Shown: positions 52,469 through 62,158, counted from the first letter of the stretch. The stretch: 64,000 nt of DNA from Gammaproteobacteria bacterium (GCA_029246545.1 JAQWMX010000005.1:62001-126000), one strand, 5' to 3'. Notes: generated by a model not told the origin, from the sequence alone. Program-made: numbers and translations.

Positions 52469-54283
52469 TTGACTGATGTAATCACCCAGCAAGTAAATGA
52501 CGTTCTAGAAAACCTTAACCAAGCTCTAGTAAAAAAAGACCCTGAAGCATTTGCAAGTTGCTTTTTAGACGATGGTTATTGGCGTGATCTATTAGCCTTT
52601 ACCTGGAATATAAAAACTCTAGAAAGTCATGATGAGATTAAAGGTATGCTGCAAGCTCAACTGCAACATATCAATGCATCCTCTTTTAGTATTGCTCCGA
52701 ATGAACCCGCTGCTGATGAAAATGGCTTAGCAGCTGCCTGGTTAACTTTTGAAACAGATGAAGCACGTGGTTATGGTCATATAAGAATCGCTGGTGACAA
52801 GATTTTCTCTTTGTTTACCTCAATTTATGAATTGAAAGGTCATGAAGAAGCGTTGGGATCGAATCGTCCATTTGGTACTACACATGGTGCTGACAAAAAC
52901 CGAATAAATTGGAAAGATGGACTTGCGCAAAAAAAACAGGAACTTGGTTATACCACTCAACCTTATGTATTAATTATAGGTGGTGGGCAAAGCGGCTTAG
53001 CCTTAGGCGCAAGACTTAAAATGTTAGGCGTTCCTGCTCTTATTATTGAAAAAAATGAGAAAGCCGGTGATAACTGGCGTAATCGTTATAAATCTCTTTG
53101 CCTGCATGACCCGGTTTGGTATGACCACTTGCCATATATGCCCTTCCCTGACAACTGGCCGGTATTTACACCTAAAGACAAACTCGGTGACTGGTTCGAA
53201 TTTTACTGCGAAATGATGGAGCTTAATTTCTGGGGTAGTACTACTTGTGAAAATGCGCAATTTGATGAAGAAAGTGATAAGTGGACAGTCACTGTAGATC
53301 GCGCCGGTGAAAAAGTCATTTTAAACCCAACTCAACTTGTTATTGCTACCGGTTTATCTGGTAAGAAGACCACACCAACAATCAAAGGCATGGAAAAATT
53401 TCGAGGCGAACAACACCATTCATCTGAACACCCCGGCCCAGATAACTATAACGGTAAAAAAGCTTTAGTGGTTGGTTCCAATAATTCAGCCCATGATATT
53501 GCCGCTGCACTTTGGGAAAACGATGTTGATGTCACCATGATGCAGCGCTCCAGTACACTTATTGTGCGTTCACAACCGCTTATGGATATTGCGCTTAAGC
53601 CTCTTTACTCTGAGGAAGCTCTTGCAAATGGCATCACCACCGAAAAAGCCGATAGCATCATTGCAACGCTTTCAGCCAATTTGCTCGCTGCATCAGAAAA
53701 AGCTAGCTATGACAAAATTCGTGAGATAGATGCAGATTTTTATAACAGCCTTACAGAAGCTGGTTTCGAATTAGACTTCGGCGAAGACGATACCGGTGCC
53801 TACTTGAAAGCCCTTCGTCGCGGCTCCGGTTATTATATTGATGTTGGTGCCAGCGGCTTAGTCGCAGATGGCTCAATTAAATTAAAAAACACTACTAGCA
53901 TTAAAGAAATTACTGAAAACTCTGTTATTTTCGATGACGGTTCTGAATTAGAAACTGACTTGATTGTCTATGCAACTGGCTATGACAACATGAAAAGCTG
54001 GATAGAAATGCTTATCGGCCAAGAAGTTGCTGACAAGGTTGGCATCATTGGTGGACTTGGTTCAGATACCACTTATGACCCTGGACCCTGGGAAGGTGAA
54101 TCGCGTAATTTGTGGAAACCAACTAATCAACCCAATTTATGGATTCAAGCAGGTAATTTATACATGTCGCGCTACTATTCAAAGGTTACTGCTTTGCAAA
54201 TAAAAGCACGTATGGAAGGAATCTCGACACCAGTTTATGGCATACCAGCAGCAAGCAATCCTGAAAAAGGGGTGAAACGCTAA
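52469..54283 (+). CDS. Flavin-containing monooxygenase with N-terminal NTF2-like domain
   Basis: A 604-residue protein. Residues about 1-125 resemble an NTF2/SnoaL-like domain (NLNQALVKKDPEAFASCFLDDGYW). The rest is an FMO-type monooxygenase: FAD motif LIIGGGQSGLALGARLK, DNWRNRYKSLCLHDP, the NADPH motif VVGSNNSAHDIAAAL, and LIVYATGYDNMKSW. Resembles the YUCCA-like/Baeyer-Villiger-adjacent bacterial FMOs; substrate unknown. Start is TTG with GGAG upstream. No signal peptide. Three copies of an eight-base repeat begin at its stop codon. Confidence 0.9.
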   Translation: MTDVITQQVNDVLENLNQALVKKDPEAFASCFLDDGYWRDLLAFTWNIKTLESHDEIKGMLQAQLQHINASSFSIAPNEPAADENGLAAAWLTFETDEARGYGHIRIAGDKIFSLFTSIYELKGHEEALGSNRPFGTTHGADKNRINWKDGLAQKKQELGYTTQPYVLIIGGGQSGLALGARLKMLGVPALIIEKNEKAGDNWRNRYKSLCLHDPVWYDHLPYMPFPDNWPVFTPKDKLGDWFEFYCEMMELNFWGSTTCENAQFDEESDKWTVTVDRAGEKVILNPTQLVIATGLSGKKTTPTIKGMEKFRGEQHHSSEHPGPDNYNGKKALVVGSNNSAHDIAAALWENDVDVTMMQRSSTLIVRSQPLMDIALKPLYSEEALANGITTEKADSIIATLSANLLAASEKASYDKIREIDADFYNSLTEAGFELDFGEDDTGAYLKALRRGSGYYIDVGASGLVADGSIKLKNTTSIKEITENSVIFDDGSELETDLIVYATGYDNMKSWIEMLIGQEVADKVGIIGGLGSDTTYDPGPWEGESRNLWKPTNQPNLWIQAGNLYMSRYYSKVTALQIKARMEGISTPVYGIPAASNPEKGVKR

Positions 54284-54304
54284 CTAGCTAACTAGCTAAC
54301 TAAG
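54281..54304 (+). repeat. Tandem octamer repeat spanning two stop codons
   Basis: TAACTAGC, TAACTAGC and TAACTAAG lie head to tail. The first unit contains the stop codon of the monooxygenase and the repeat reaches into the stop codon of the convergent cupin gene. Likely slippage. Confidence 0.85.
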
Positions 54305-54821
54305 GAGCGGGTGTAATTGGTACCGTTTCTGTTACAACTGGCCCCATGCCCCTGATCTCTACTATGACAGGTGCTTCGTGATTGGCCCCATCGAAATGTA
54401 CCGCCCCTGCTGGATGTACCATATAACCCCCAGCAGGAATTCTCGTAGTTTGATTAATATCATAGCTGGCATCAGTTCCGGCATACCAGACTCCTTCAAT
54501 AACGGAAACAAAACGATCTTGATTGTGAGTATGTGGAATACTGGTGACACCTGCAGGAAAACGACCTCGTAGAATATAAAGCCCCTCTTCAGAAGGATCA
54601 CCATAAATTACTATTTGCTGTAGCTCTGTACTGTTTAAATCCCAAGCAAAATCTGCAGCTTGAATAATTTCGAAGCCTTGCTCTGCTCCACCCATCAATT
54701 CAAAGGTGTTGACTAATTCGATAAATTCTTCATCGCTTGAGGTGCTATCAGCGGCAAAACTATATGAAGTTGTTAGTATTAAAAAGCTAGCGACTATATG
54801 TATAAATTTAGTTTTAATCAT
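54300..54821 (-). CDS. Exported cupin-domain protein
   Basis: A 173-residue protein with a leader ending near SFAAD. The cupin motif 1 is SIPHTHNQDRFVSVIEGVW (two His and a Glu as metal ligands) and motif 2 is MVHPAGAVHFDG with a third His. A small single-domain cupin of unknown activity. Its stop is 17 bases from that of the convergent monooxygenase. It lies 29 bases downstream of a serine hydrolase gene on the same strand. Confidence 0.87.
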   Translation of the reverse strand: MIKTKFIHIVASFLILTTSYSFAADSTSSDEEFIELVNTFELMGGAEQGFEIIQAADFAWDLNSTELQQIVIYGDPSEEGLYILRGRFPAGVTSIPHTHNQDRFVSVIEGVWYAGTDASYDINQTTRIPAGGYMVHPAGAVHFDGANHEAPVIVEIRGMGPVVTETVPITPAP

Positions 54822-54850
54822 TATATTTTCCTGCTTTGTAAAACCATAAG

Positions 54851-56284
54851 TTAATCTAATACTCTAGCAACCATGCCTCTTGAACCATCAGCATTCGTAT
54901 GAAAAATTAAATCAAAAGTATTAGCTTCATTTCCTTCAACAAACTCAAAATGGGTGAAACTATTTTCTTGATAAAATACGTTCTCTGCTACTGCACCAAG
55001 AACAAAAGATGATCCTCCATTAACTCTCATACTTAAGTTGCCATTATCAACTCCAACTTCAAAGTGAATACCTCGTGTAGTTTGGTATTCGCCTGAGTAT
55101 GCACTTAGAATTTCTGAGTCTACTGATTGAAAATTATTTGCTGGATAAGGATCGCCAATAGCCATAGCCAACAAAGAATTGCCCTCATAAACTCGAGATT
55201 GAAATCCAGTATTTCCTATAACCCCTACATACATATCACTCTCAGGCAGATAAGCCGCATAAGTTATAAAGCCATTAATCCCACCTGTATGTGAAATCAT
55301 TGGCTGCCCTCTTAAAGTCTGAACATCAAAGCCAAAACCATAGTCTGCTGACTCACCATTATTCAAGACAAAAGCTGTAACCATTTCTGCCAAAGATTCT
55401 TGTGATACCACTTCACCACCAAACAAGGCTGTGTTCCATGTTAAGAGATCATCAACATTTGAAATTAAGGCTCCTGCCGCGCCTGGAATCGTCATGCTCA
55501 GATAATCTGAATTTTCTAAACCATCAGCCCCCATTGCATAGCCAGTTACTCTATTTGGGATGATTCTTTTAAAATTACCGTGATATGAGTTGTTCATACC
55601 TAATGGTGTAAAAATTCTTTCCTGAATAAATTCTTCATAGGACTGTCCAGAAATTTGTTCAATAATTGCACCGAGCATGACATAGCCAGAATTGGTATAA
55701 CTCCAGGCTTCTCCTGGTGCAAAATTCATCGGCTGATTCTTAAAAAAATCGATAACATCCAGCGCAGTTAAATCAGTTTTGGCAATTTCCGAAAATTCAG
55801 AAATTGCTAGAAAATCGATAATGCCAGACGTATGCGTCATTAAATGACGAAGGGTAATTGTGTAGCCATGAGTTGGGTAATCTGGAAAAAATCGAGTTAT
55901 CGGGTCATCTACCTGTAACTCACCATCTTCTTCTAGCATCATGATCGCAGCTGTCGTCATCTGCTTGGTTAAAGAACCTAGTCTAAAAACCATATCAGGA
56001 GAAATAGGAATATTGTGTTCAATGTTGGCGATACCGTGACCTTGCCTGTAAAGAACTTCGTCGCCTCTGGCTAAAATAGTTGAAATACCAGGTTCTTCAC
56101 TGGGGTAAAGATCTGACAAAAATGAATTAATTTCTTGTTCTAACTCAGTTGTTTCTGAAGAAGCTTCAGCGACTATCGCGAGTTCGATGTCTGTATCAAT
56201 AGACTCTTCTTGGTCAGAATCTTGATACAACACGCCAATAAAAATCGCAATTAAAACGATTGCTACCAGTATTTTATTTTTCAT
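54851..56284 (-). CDS. Serine hydrolase, class C beta-lactamase/PBP-like fold
   Basis: A 477-residue protein with an N-terminal signal anchor (about 5-20) and a beta-lactamase-family domain: the SxxK motif is S104-L-T-K107, the YxN motif is YTNSGYVM and the third motif is HTGGINGF. A C-terminal domain of about 100 residues (ILSAYSGEYQTTRG onward) resembles the lipocalin-like extension common in this group. Members are esterases, D-amino peptidases or DD-peptidase relatives; resistance function should not be assumed. Probably co-transcribed with the cupin gene. Confidence 0.9.
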   Translation of the reverse strand: MKNKILVAIVLIAIFIGVLYQDSDQEESIDTDIELAIVAEASSETTELEQEINSFLSDLYPSEEPGISTILARGDEVLYRQGHGIANIEHNIPISPDMVFRLGSLTKQMTTAAIMMLEEDGELQVDDPITRFFPDYPTHGYTITLRHLMTHTSGIIDFLAISEFSEIAKTDLTALDVIDFFKNQPMNFAPGEAWSYTNSGYVMLGAIIEQISGQSYEEFIQERIFTPLGMNNSYHGNFKRIIPNRVTGYAMGADGLENSDYLSMTIPGAAGALISNVDDLLTWNTALFGGEVVSQESLAEMVTAFVLNNGESADYGFGFDVQTLRGQPMISHTGGINGFITYAAYLPESDMYVGVIGNTGFQSRVYEGNSLLAMAIGDPYPANNFQSVDSEILSAYSGEYQTTRGIHFEVGVDNGNLSMRVNGGSSFVLGAVAENVFYQENSFTHFEFVEGNEANTFDLIFHTNADGSRGMVARVLD

Positions 56285-56511
56285 TGTTGGCCCTGCTTTT
56301 TACGCTAAAAAAAGAAAGTTTACACTTTATTCTTAAAAATGTAACTTTTGAGAAATATTAGAAGGGAAGAGTAATAATTGCTGGCTGCAAGAGAAAAAAC
56401 TACGAAGAGAATAATAGAATATTCTTATTCTATCTTTCCCTCAAGAAGCCATAGTTTGTTACGAAAAGAATATTTAACAAAGCTGATAATCTAACCAGCA
56501 GAGCAAATACA

Positions 56512-58293
56512 CTAATCTGTTTTTCCTAAAATAGATTGCATAGAAGCCACTAGCTCAGCGCCTGATTTTTCATTAGCTTCTTGTGCGCGCCATGCAACAA
56601 TATTATCTGGTCTCACTAGCAAGGCACCGGTTTCTGATATATCTCTAACTCGAGCAAAGTCTCCATAGATATCCTCATAGTCTTGACCCGGTCCAATAAC
56701 ACGCAGATTTACATTGATACCTAGCGTTTTTTCAATTTCAGCTAAGGCCGAACTCCATTGCTCTAAACCACCAAGCCCGGTAATTAATGTGAACTTTCCT
56801 TTACCGCAAATATCCACTGTCGATATTTTTTGCTGATCTTGATCGATTAACCAAACATGTGGAACCATAGCGCCTGGACGACTGCTAGCCTGATGATAGA
56901 GCTCTTTATCACGTATAAATACTTCATCTGGACTGCCATCAGAAATAACTGCTGAAGAGGTATAGCGTAAATTCATTTCTACACCATGACAGTTATAAAT
57001 ATATTGCGTTCCCTCTACTGCCTGACGTAATTTTTTTCTTTGCTCTTCTGCCTTAAGGTTAGTTTCTTTACGTTTCGCGATATTTTTAATTTTTTGTTCA
57101 GGTGAATCCGCATTGGCTAATCCCAAGGCTTCCATAATAGGTCCAAGGTCACCTAAACTTTTCGTTGCTCGCTTAACAACTTGTTCACCCACAGGTATTC
57201 GTTCATCGTTGTACGATTCAAGTAAGCTGGGATTGGCTTCTCCCTTAATAACCATTGCCAGCTTCCAGGAAAGATTAAATGCATCTTGAATTGAAGTGTT
57301 CGACCCAAGGCCATTCATAGGTGTGTGTCGATGTACGGCATCACCCATACAAAAGATTCGGTCTTTAGTATTTCTTACTGCGTACATACTATTCACTGTC
57401 CAGGTAGACGTAGAATCAATTTTAATTGGCACCTGATCATCCCCGATTAATTGATGTAGAATTTCCTTGGCATATTCATCAGTAACTTTTGGTGTGCCTT
57501 GGCTAATATCGTAACCCCAAATACATAACCATTTATTCCAAGGCCGTACCATTCTAATTAATGGAATACCAAGACCTGCAAGCTCTCCACCCGGTTGGAT
57601 TAGCCAATACAAAAGGCTTGGGCGATGCTCAACATATTTCGACAAGTCTGCGTCAAACACGATGTTCATGGAACCAGCCATACCCATTTCACCTTCCATT
57701 GGTAAATCAGCATCTTCGGCAATTTTTGAATTTCCACCATCGGCACCAATTAAGTATTTTGATCGAACCTGAAATTTTTCTTGAGAAATTAAATCCAGCA
57801 AGGTTGTAGTAACACCCTCATCATCTTGTTCAAAAGATAGGTATTCTGTGTTAAATCGCACCTTTGATCCTCGATGCGCTGCCGTACGAGTGAGTATAGG
57901 CTCTAATAAATTTTGGGGTAAATCGAACATTTTTGCTGGGCTAGACAATTCATAATCAGCTTTACGCGCTGGGGGCATTCCCCACGCTAATACCCTGGCG
58001 ATCTCTTCACCCGCCAGACTTTCGGCGAAAGTATTTTCTCCCATAAGCTCTTGCGGTGTAGCCAAGTCTAAACAATCTTGTTCTACACCTAAATCACGCA
58101 AGGCTTCAATCGTACGTTGATTAGTAATATGTGCTCGCGGGGTACGGCAGGTCCATGCGAATTTATTAATCACTATGTTGTCTATGCCATAAGTCGCCAA
58201 CAGCGCAGAAGCGCTAGCCCCTGCAGGACCTGTTCCTACTATCAATACGTCTGTTTCAATAAGAGATAACTTTTCGTTCGATTCATTGCTCAT
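56512..58293 (-). CDS. FAD-dependent aromatic monooxygenase (PheA/TfdB type)
   Basis: A flavoprotein hydroxylase of the phenol/2,4-dichlorophenol hydroxylase class. Motifs: the FAD fingerprint DVLIVGTGPAGASASALLA, the RTPRAHITNQRTIEALRDLG segment typical of TfdB-like enzymes, GADGGNS, and the second FAD site FCMGDAVHRHTPMNGLG. A C-terminal thioredoxin-like domain (about 480-600) is present, as in this class. A start at 58326 would add 11 residues; the ATG at 58293 fits better. It is divergent from the LysR gene and the ring-cleavage operon, so it likely supplies the catechol-type substrate. Confidence 0.88.
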   Translation of the reverse strand: MSNESNEKLSLIETDVLIVGTGPAGASASALLATYGIDNIVINKFAWTCRTPRAHITNQRTIEALRDLGVEQDCLDLATPQELMGENTFAESLAGEEIARVLAWGMPPARKADYELSSPAKMFDLPQNLLEPILTRTAAHRGSKVRFNTEYLSFEQDDEGVTTTLLDLISQEKFQVRSKYLIGADGGNSKIAEDADLPMEGEMGMAGSMNIVFDADLSKYVEHRPSLLYWLIQPGGELAGLGIPLIRMVRPWNKWLCIWGYDISQGTPKVTDEYAKEILHQLIGDDQVPIKIDSTSTWTVNSMYAVRNTKDRIFCMGDAVHRHTPMNGLGSNTSIQDAFNLSWKLAMVIKGEANPSLLESYNDERIPVGEQVVKRATKSLGDLGPIMEALGLANADSPEQKIKNIAKRKETNLKAEEQRKKLRQAVEGTQYIYNCHGVEMNLRYTSSAVISDGSPDEVFIRDKELYHQASSRPGAMVPHVWLIDQDQQKISTVDICGKGKFTLITGLGGLEQWSSALAEIEKTLGINVNLRVIGPGQDYEDIYGDFARVRDISETGALLVRPDNIVAWRAQEANEKSGAELVASMQSILGKTD

Positions 58294-58346
58294 AAGAGTA
58301 TTTGCCTTTTTGCCTTTATTTCTCATTCGTTACTTTATTATGATGC

Positions 58347-58434
58347 CCTATTACGGGTAATAAAAAATATTATCGGGCTTGGGGCATTGAATTCCAATAC
58401 TTTATTATCGCCAGATCAATACCTATTAAGGTAT
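58347..58434. promoter_or_regulatory. LysR-type operator-like elements
   Basis: In the divergent promoter region, 58419-58434 reads ATACCTATTAAGGTAT, an ATAC-N8-GTAT dyad close to the ATAC-N7-GTAT sites of CatR/ClcR-type regulators. A related CCTATTACGGGTA occurs at 58347-58359. They are candidates for binding by the adjacent LysR protein, whose gene is interrupted. Confidence 0.5.
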
Positions 58435-58503
58435 GAGAATGTATAGAGGAGCTACATAAAGCGATAGTGATACTATAAAGCGATTAAGAAAAAGTAAAGT
58501 CTG

Positions 58504-59388
58504 GTGTTCGACTTAAAAAAACTCAAACAATTTATCGCAGTCGCTGAAGAACTTCACTTTGGCCGGGCTGCTGTTCGTCTGCATATGAGCCAACCACCGC
58601 TTTCACGCAGCATACATCAAATAGAAAAAGGCCTTGAAGTCGATTTATTCATTCGCAATCCGCATGGCGTCGAATTAACTAACGAGGGTGAAGTATTTTT
58701 AAACGAAGCACGTAATATTCTTCTGACTGTAGAAAGAGCTTATTAACGTACACAACAGGCAAAACGTGGAGAAATTGGCCGTTTAGTCATTGGTTATCAA
58801 GGATCTACAGTTTTTGATTTACTACCTCGTTTAATAGCTCAATTTAAGCAACCCTATCCGCAAGCACAAATCGATATGCGCCATATGAATAAAAATGAGC
58901 AGCTATTAAATTTACGCAACCACAGCATACATATTTGCATTATTCGACATGTTAATGATGAACCTGGTATTACAACGCACACCATAGCCAAAGAACCAAT
59001 ATACCTTGCCGTTGCCAAAACCCATGCGCTCGCTAAAAGTAAAAGTGTTGCAATGAAGTTATTGGCAACTGACTCCTTAATTGTTTTCCCTAGAGATAAC
59101 CGCCCCAGTTTTGCTGATCAGACGATTGCCGAATGCCGTAAGGTTAATTTTGTACCAAACATCATTCAAGAAACCGAAGATGTCATTAGTACCTTGGTAC
59201 TGGTCAGTGTCGGCCTTGGTGTTGCACTATTCCCCCACTCAGCTTGTAATATAAAAATTCCCGATGTGAAATTTATCCCCCTAAACAAAGCTGATTTTTA
59301 TGCTGAATTAAGTTGTATTCATTTAACTGAAAGACGCGCCCCTGTTTTAGAAGCTTTTCTAAAAATCATTCAAGACAACTCTTCGTAA
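58504..59388 (+). pseudogene. LysR family regulator interrupted by in-frame TAA
   Basis: A GTG start gives a canonical LysR helix-turn-helix: LKKLKQFIAVAEELHFGRAAVRLHMSQPPLSRSIHQIEK. After residue 80 the frame meets TAA at 58744-58746 and then continues in the same frame through RTQQAKRGEIGRLVIGYQGS and an effector-binding domain to 59388 without another stop. The total of about 294 codons is normal for LysR. The first product would be a DNA-binding domain alone. The class resembles CatR/ClcR regulators of ring-cleavage operons and the gene sits between the hydroxylase and the dioxygenase, so it was their regulator. Sequencing error is the main alternative. Confidence 0.9.
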
Positions 59389-59502
59389 TTTTCAAAAACC
59401 CAATAACAATTTAGGTATCAAGCTCACTCACAATTGGTATTGGATTATTGTATGCTTGACTGTTACTGTATTTAAAATTAAGAAATTTTGAGGAACTCCA
59501 TT

Positions 59503-60264
59503 ATGTCCGGTTTAGAAAAACAGCAAAGAGCTCAAACAATTGTTGGCGATATTATTAATGCCATTCGAGATGTATTACGCAAACACGATGTCACTTTCAA
59601 TGAATACCGCGCTGGATTTATGCACTTGATTGGCTTGGCTAAAGCAGGTGAAGTTCCATTAGTCTTGGACTGTTTTTTAAACCAAACTATTTGCGATATC
59701 GAAATGAAAACTCGTCAAGGTAGTCGTTCAAATGTTGAAGGCCCTTATTTTTTAGATGATGCACCAATGGTGACTGATGCGATAAAGGTACGTGGTGACA
59801 CCTTACCCCTTTTGATTCGCTGTCAGGTTAAAGACTTACAAGGGCAACCAATACCAGATGTAATCACTGATATCTGGTTTGCAGATTCTAACGGTGATTA
59901 CAGCGGCTATAGTGAAGATTTCCCAAAAGACTATTTCAGAGGAAAGGTAACTACAGACAGTGATGGGAAATATGCCGTGATGGGTTCAATTCCAAAAGAA
60001 TATCCTATGGCGCAAGATGAAGATGGCCCAACTGGAAAAATTATTGAATTACTTGGTGGGCAGATTATGCGACCACAGCATGTGCATTTTAAATACCTGA
60101 AAGAAGGCTATGCACCTTTGACTACACAGTCTTATTTCGAAGGTGAAAAATACCTTAATGAAGACCCTGTCGGTGGAGTTTTTGAAGACCTCACTCACCA
60201 ATTAAAAGAAGAAAATGGTGTTGCAGTGTTGGATTTGGATGTCGTATTAGACCCAGCTGAATAA
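59503..60264 (+). CDS. Intradiol ring-cleavage dioxygenase
   Basis: A catechol/chlorocatechol/hydroxyquinol 1,2-dioxygenase-type non-heme iron(III) enzyme cleaving a catechol to a cis,cis-muconate. The four iron ligands can be placed: Tyr in DSNGDYSGY, Tyr in IPKEYP, and both His in RPQHVHFKY. The N-terminal helical linker domain (QRAQTIVGDIINAIRDVL) used for dimerisation is present. A start at 59488 would add five residues; the ATG at 59503 has GAGGAA upstream and fits. It begins the plus-strand ring-cleavage operon with dienelactone hydrolase and cycloisomerase. Which catechol it prefers cannot be read by eye. Confidence 0.92.
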   Translation: MSGLEKQQRAQTIVGDIINAIRDVLRKHDVTFNEYRAGFMHLIGLAKAGEVPLVLDCFLNQTICDIEMKTRQGSRSNVEGPYFLDDAPMVTDAIKVRGDTLPLLIRCQVKDLQGQPIPDVITDIWFADSNGDYSGYSEDFPKDYFRGKVTTDSDGKYAVMGSIPKEYPMAQDEDGPTGKIIELLGGQIMRPQHVHFKYLKEGYAPLTTQSYFEGEKYLNEDPVGGVFEDLTHQLKEENGVAVLDLDVVLDPAE

Positions 60265-60284
60265 TTAACCAAGGTATTAATAAG

Positions 60285-60989
60285 ATGTGTCATGACACTA
60301 CGCCAAGCTCTTTACCTGCACCCGGCAATTATCAGTTATGTAATTCTCAAGGCTTAAAGTATTGGGATTTTAGCAACAACAAAGATTCTGATGTGCGTGT
60401 TGCGCTATTAACAGACATCTATGGTTGTAATGAGTTTTACCAATGTATGTCGACCCATTTTGCGGAGCAAGGATGGCAGTCTCATCTAATTGATTTATTT
60501 TCTGATTTGGGAGACTTACCAGAAGTTACTCGTGATGCTGCCTTTGAACGTCGTCATAAATTACGTGATCAAGAATGCTGCGACCTTATTGAGAAATATA
60601 TCGCAAATAACAATATCACTGCAGTAGTCGGTTTTTGTTTAGGTGGTAATTTCGTATTCGAATTAGCTAGAAGAAAAGTAAATGTTAATTTAATCGCTTA
60701 TTATCCTTTTCCTGCTGGGTTGCCCAACGAAGACGGACTTGATCCTGCTTTTAATTATCTTAAACAGTTGAAAACTGAAGTCACTGTATTGATGGGCGGC
60801 GATGATAACCGAGTTGGGTTGGAAAATGTCACTAACCTCAAAGAAATCAGCGAATCTAATTCAGCACTTAAGGTGAATATTTACCCACACAGTAAACATG
60901 GCTTCCTAGAAGATCTAGATAGCACCGATCCAACTTTAAAACGCAACGCTGAACATTCACTCGAAACTTGTCTCGACAATATTTCATAG
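60285..60989 (+). CDS. Dienelactone hydrolase family protein
   Basis: A 234-residue alpha/beta hydrolase of the carboxymethylenebutenolidase family. The catalytic triad is Cys118 in VGFCLGGNF, Asp173/174 in MGGDDNR and His205 in PHSKHGF. In modified ortho pathways this enzyme converts dienelactone to maleylacetate. It starts 20 bases after the dioxygenase stop and ends 12 bases before the cycloisomerase gene, fixing it in the operon. No maleylacetate reductase gene is visible in the window. Confidence 0.9.
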   Translation: MCHDTTPSSLPAPGNYQLCNSQGLKYWDFSNNKDSDVRVALLTDIYGCNEFYQCMSTHFAEQGWQSHLIDLFSDLGDLPEVTRDAAFERRHKLRDQECCDLIEKYIANNNITAVVGFCLGGNFVFELARRKVNVNLIAYYPFPAGLPNEDGLDPAFNYLKQLKTEVTVLMGGDDNRVGLENVTNLKEISESNSALKVNIYPHSKHGFLEDLDSTDPTLKRNAEHSLETCLDNIS

Positions 60990-61001
60990 AAAGTCTTATT
61001 T

Positions 61002-62123
61002 ATGAATACTGAAATTATTGAAAAAATTGAGACAACAATTGTTGATTTGCCCTTAAAGAGAATTCACAAATTTTCAGCAACAACAATTAACTGCAAGTCT
61101 TTTGTCATCGTCCAAATTTTTACAAAAAATGGCATAGCCGGTATTGGCGAAGCTACTACTCCAGGCGGACCTTGGTGGGCTGGTGAAGCTGTTGAAACTA
61201 TTAAGGTAATGATCGATAGTTATCTTGCCCCAGTATTAATTGGAGAGAATGCTCTAGAAGTCGATGCTTTATTACAAAAAATGGATGCTGTTGCGGCGAA
61301 TAATACTTTCGCTAAAGCAGCTCTAGAAATTGCATTATTCGATATAAAAGGCCAGGCACTCGACGTACCTGTTTACAAATTATTTGGTGGCCTTGCCCGC
61401 GCATCAATGCCCCTTAAATGGCCCTTGGCTCAAGGCGATGCTAAAGCCGATTTAAAAGAAGCTGAAACCTTAATGTCTTCTAACACCGCCCAGGAATTTA
61501 AAGTGAAAATGGGCTACATGACCCCACAAGACGACGTAGATTACATTCGGGCTTTATGTCAGGGTTTAAACAATAAAGCCACATTGTGTGGCGATTTAAA
61601 TGCTACTTGGGACGAACTGACTACACAAAAAAATTTACCTGCTTTAGCAGAACATGGCTTGGATATGTTGGAGCAGCCAATTGCTGCAGGAGATTATGAG
61701 GCGCTGGCACGAATTCGTGAAGCCTCAGCCATGCCGATACTTGCTGATGAATCCGTTTTTTCAGCTCGAGATGTGAATGATATTCATAAATATAATTCGG
61801 CGGATATGTTGTCGTTAAAAATATTCAAGCATGGAGGCTTAACTAGAACCAATCAAATTGCACAGCTTGCAGCAGCAAAAGGCATAGCTTGTTACGCAGG
61901 AACATTTTTAGAAAGCTCAATTGGTACTGCGGCTTTTATGCAGCTACTAGCAGCACAAGACAGCATTGATGGCGGTAATGAATTAGTTGGCCCTATTTGG
62001 CTAGCCGATGATATTGTCGAAGAGTCTGTGGAATATAAAGATAATCATATCTGGGTGAAGCATAGCCCTGGCTTAGGCGTCACTTTAGATCAAGATAAGC
62101 TTTCTCATTATCAGCGTGTATAA
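61002..62123 (+). CDS. Muconate/chloromuconate cycloisomerase
   Basis: An enolase-superfamily enzyme of 373 residues. Catalytic motif K167-V-K169, metal ligands D198 (CGDLNATW), E224 (LEQP) and D249 (ADES), and the general base K273 (LKIFKHGG) are all present, the pattern of muconate-lactonizing enzymes. It converts a (substituted) cis,cis-muconate to a muconolactone or dienelactone. The presence of dienelactone hydrolase instead of muconolactone isomerase (catC) in the operon favours a chloro- or otherwise substituted muconate route. Confidence 0.92.
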   Translation: MNTEIIEKIETTIVDLPLKRIHKFSATTINCKSFVIVQIFTKNGIAGIGEATTPGGPWWAGEAVETIKVMIDSYLAPVLIGENALEVDALLQKMDAVAANNTFAKAALEIALFDIKGQALDVPVYKLFGGLARASMPLKWPLAQGDAKADLKEAETLMSSNTAQEFKVKMGYMTPQDDVDYIRALCQGLNNKATLCGDLNATWDELTTQKNLPALAEHGLDMLEQPIAAGDYEALARIREASAMPILADESVFSARDVNDIHKYNSADMLSLKIFKHGGLTRTNQIAQLAAAKGIACYAGTFLESSIGTAAFMQLLAAQDSIDGGNELVGPIWLADDIVEESVEYKDNHIWVKHSPGLGVTLDQDKLSHYQRV

Positions 62124-62158
62124 TTACTCTCACGAATAGTTGACTCAAAAAACCCAAC

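Noticed and set aside
8022-54304. Tandem repeats at 8022, 38563 and 54281 as CRISPR arrays.
   Set aside because: Units are 8-13 bases, contiguous and without spacers; no cas genes are present.
54851-56284. Serine hydrolase as an antibiotic-resistance beta-lactamase.
   Set aside because: It has the general SxxK/YxN/HTG layout shared with esterases and peptidases and a C-terminal extension typical of non-lactamase members; nothing indicates resistance.
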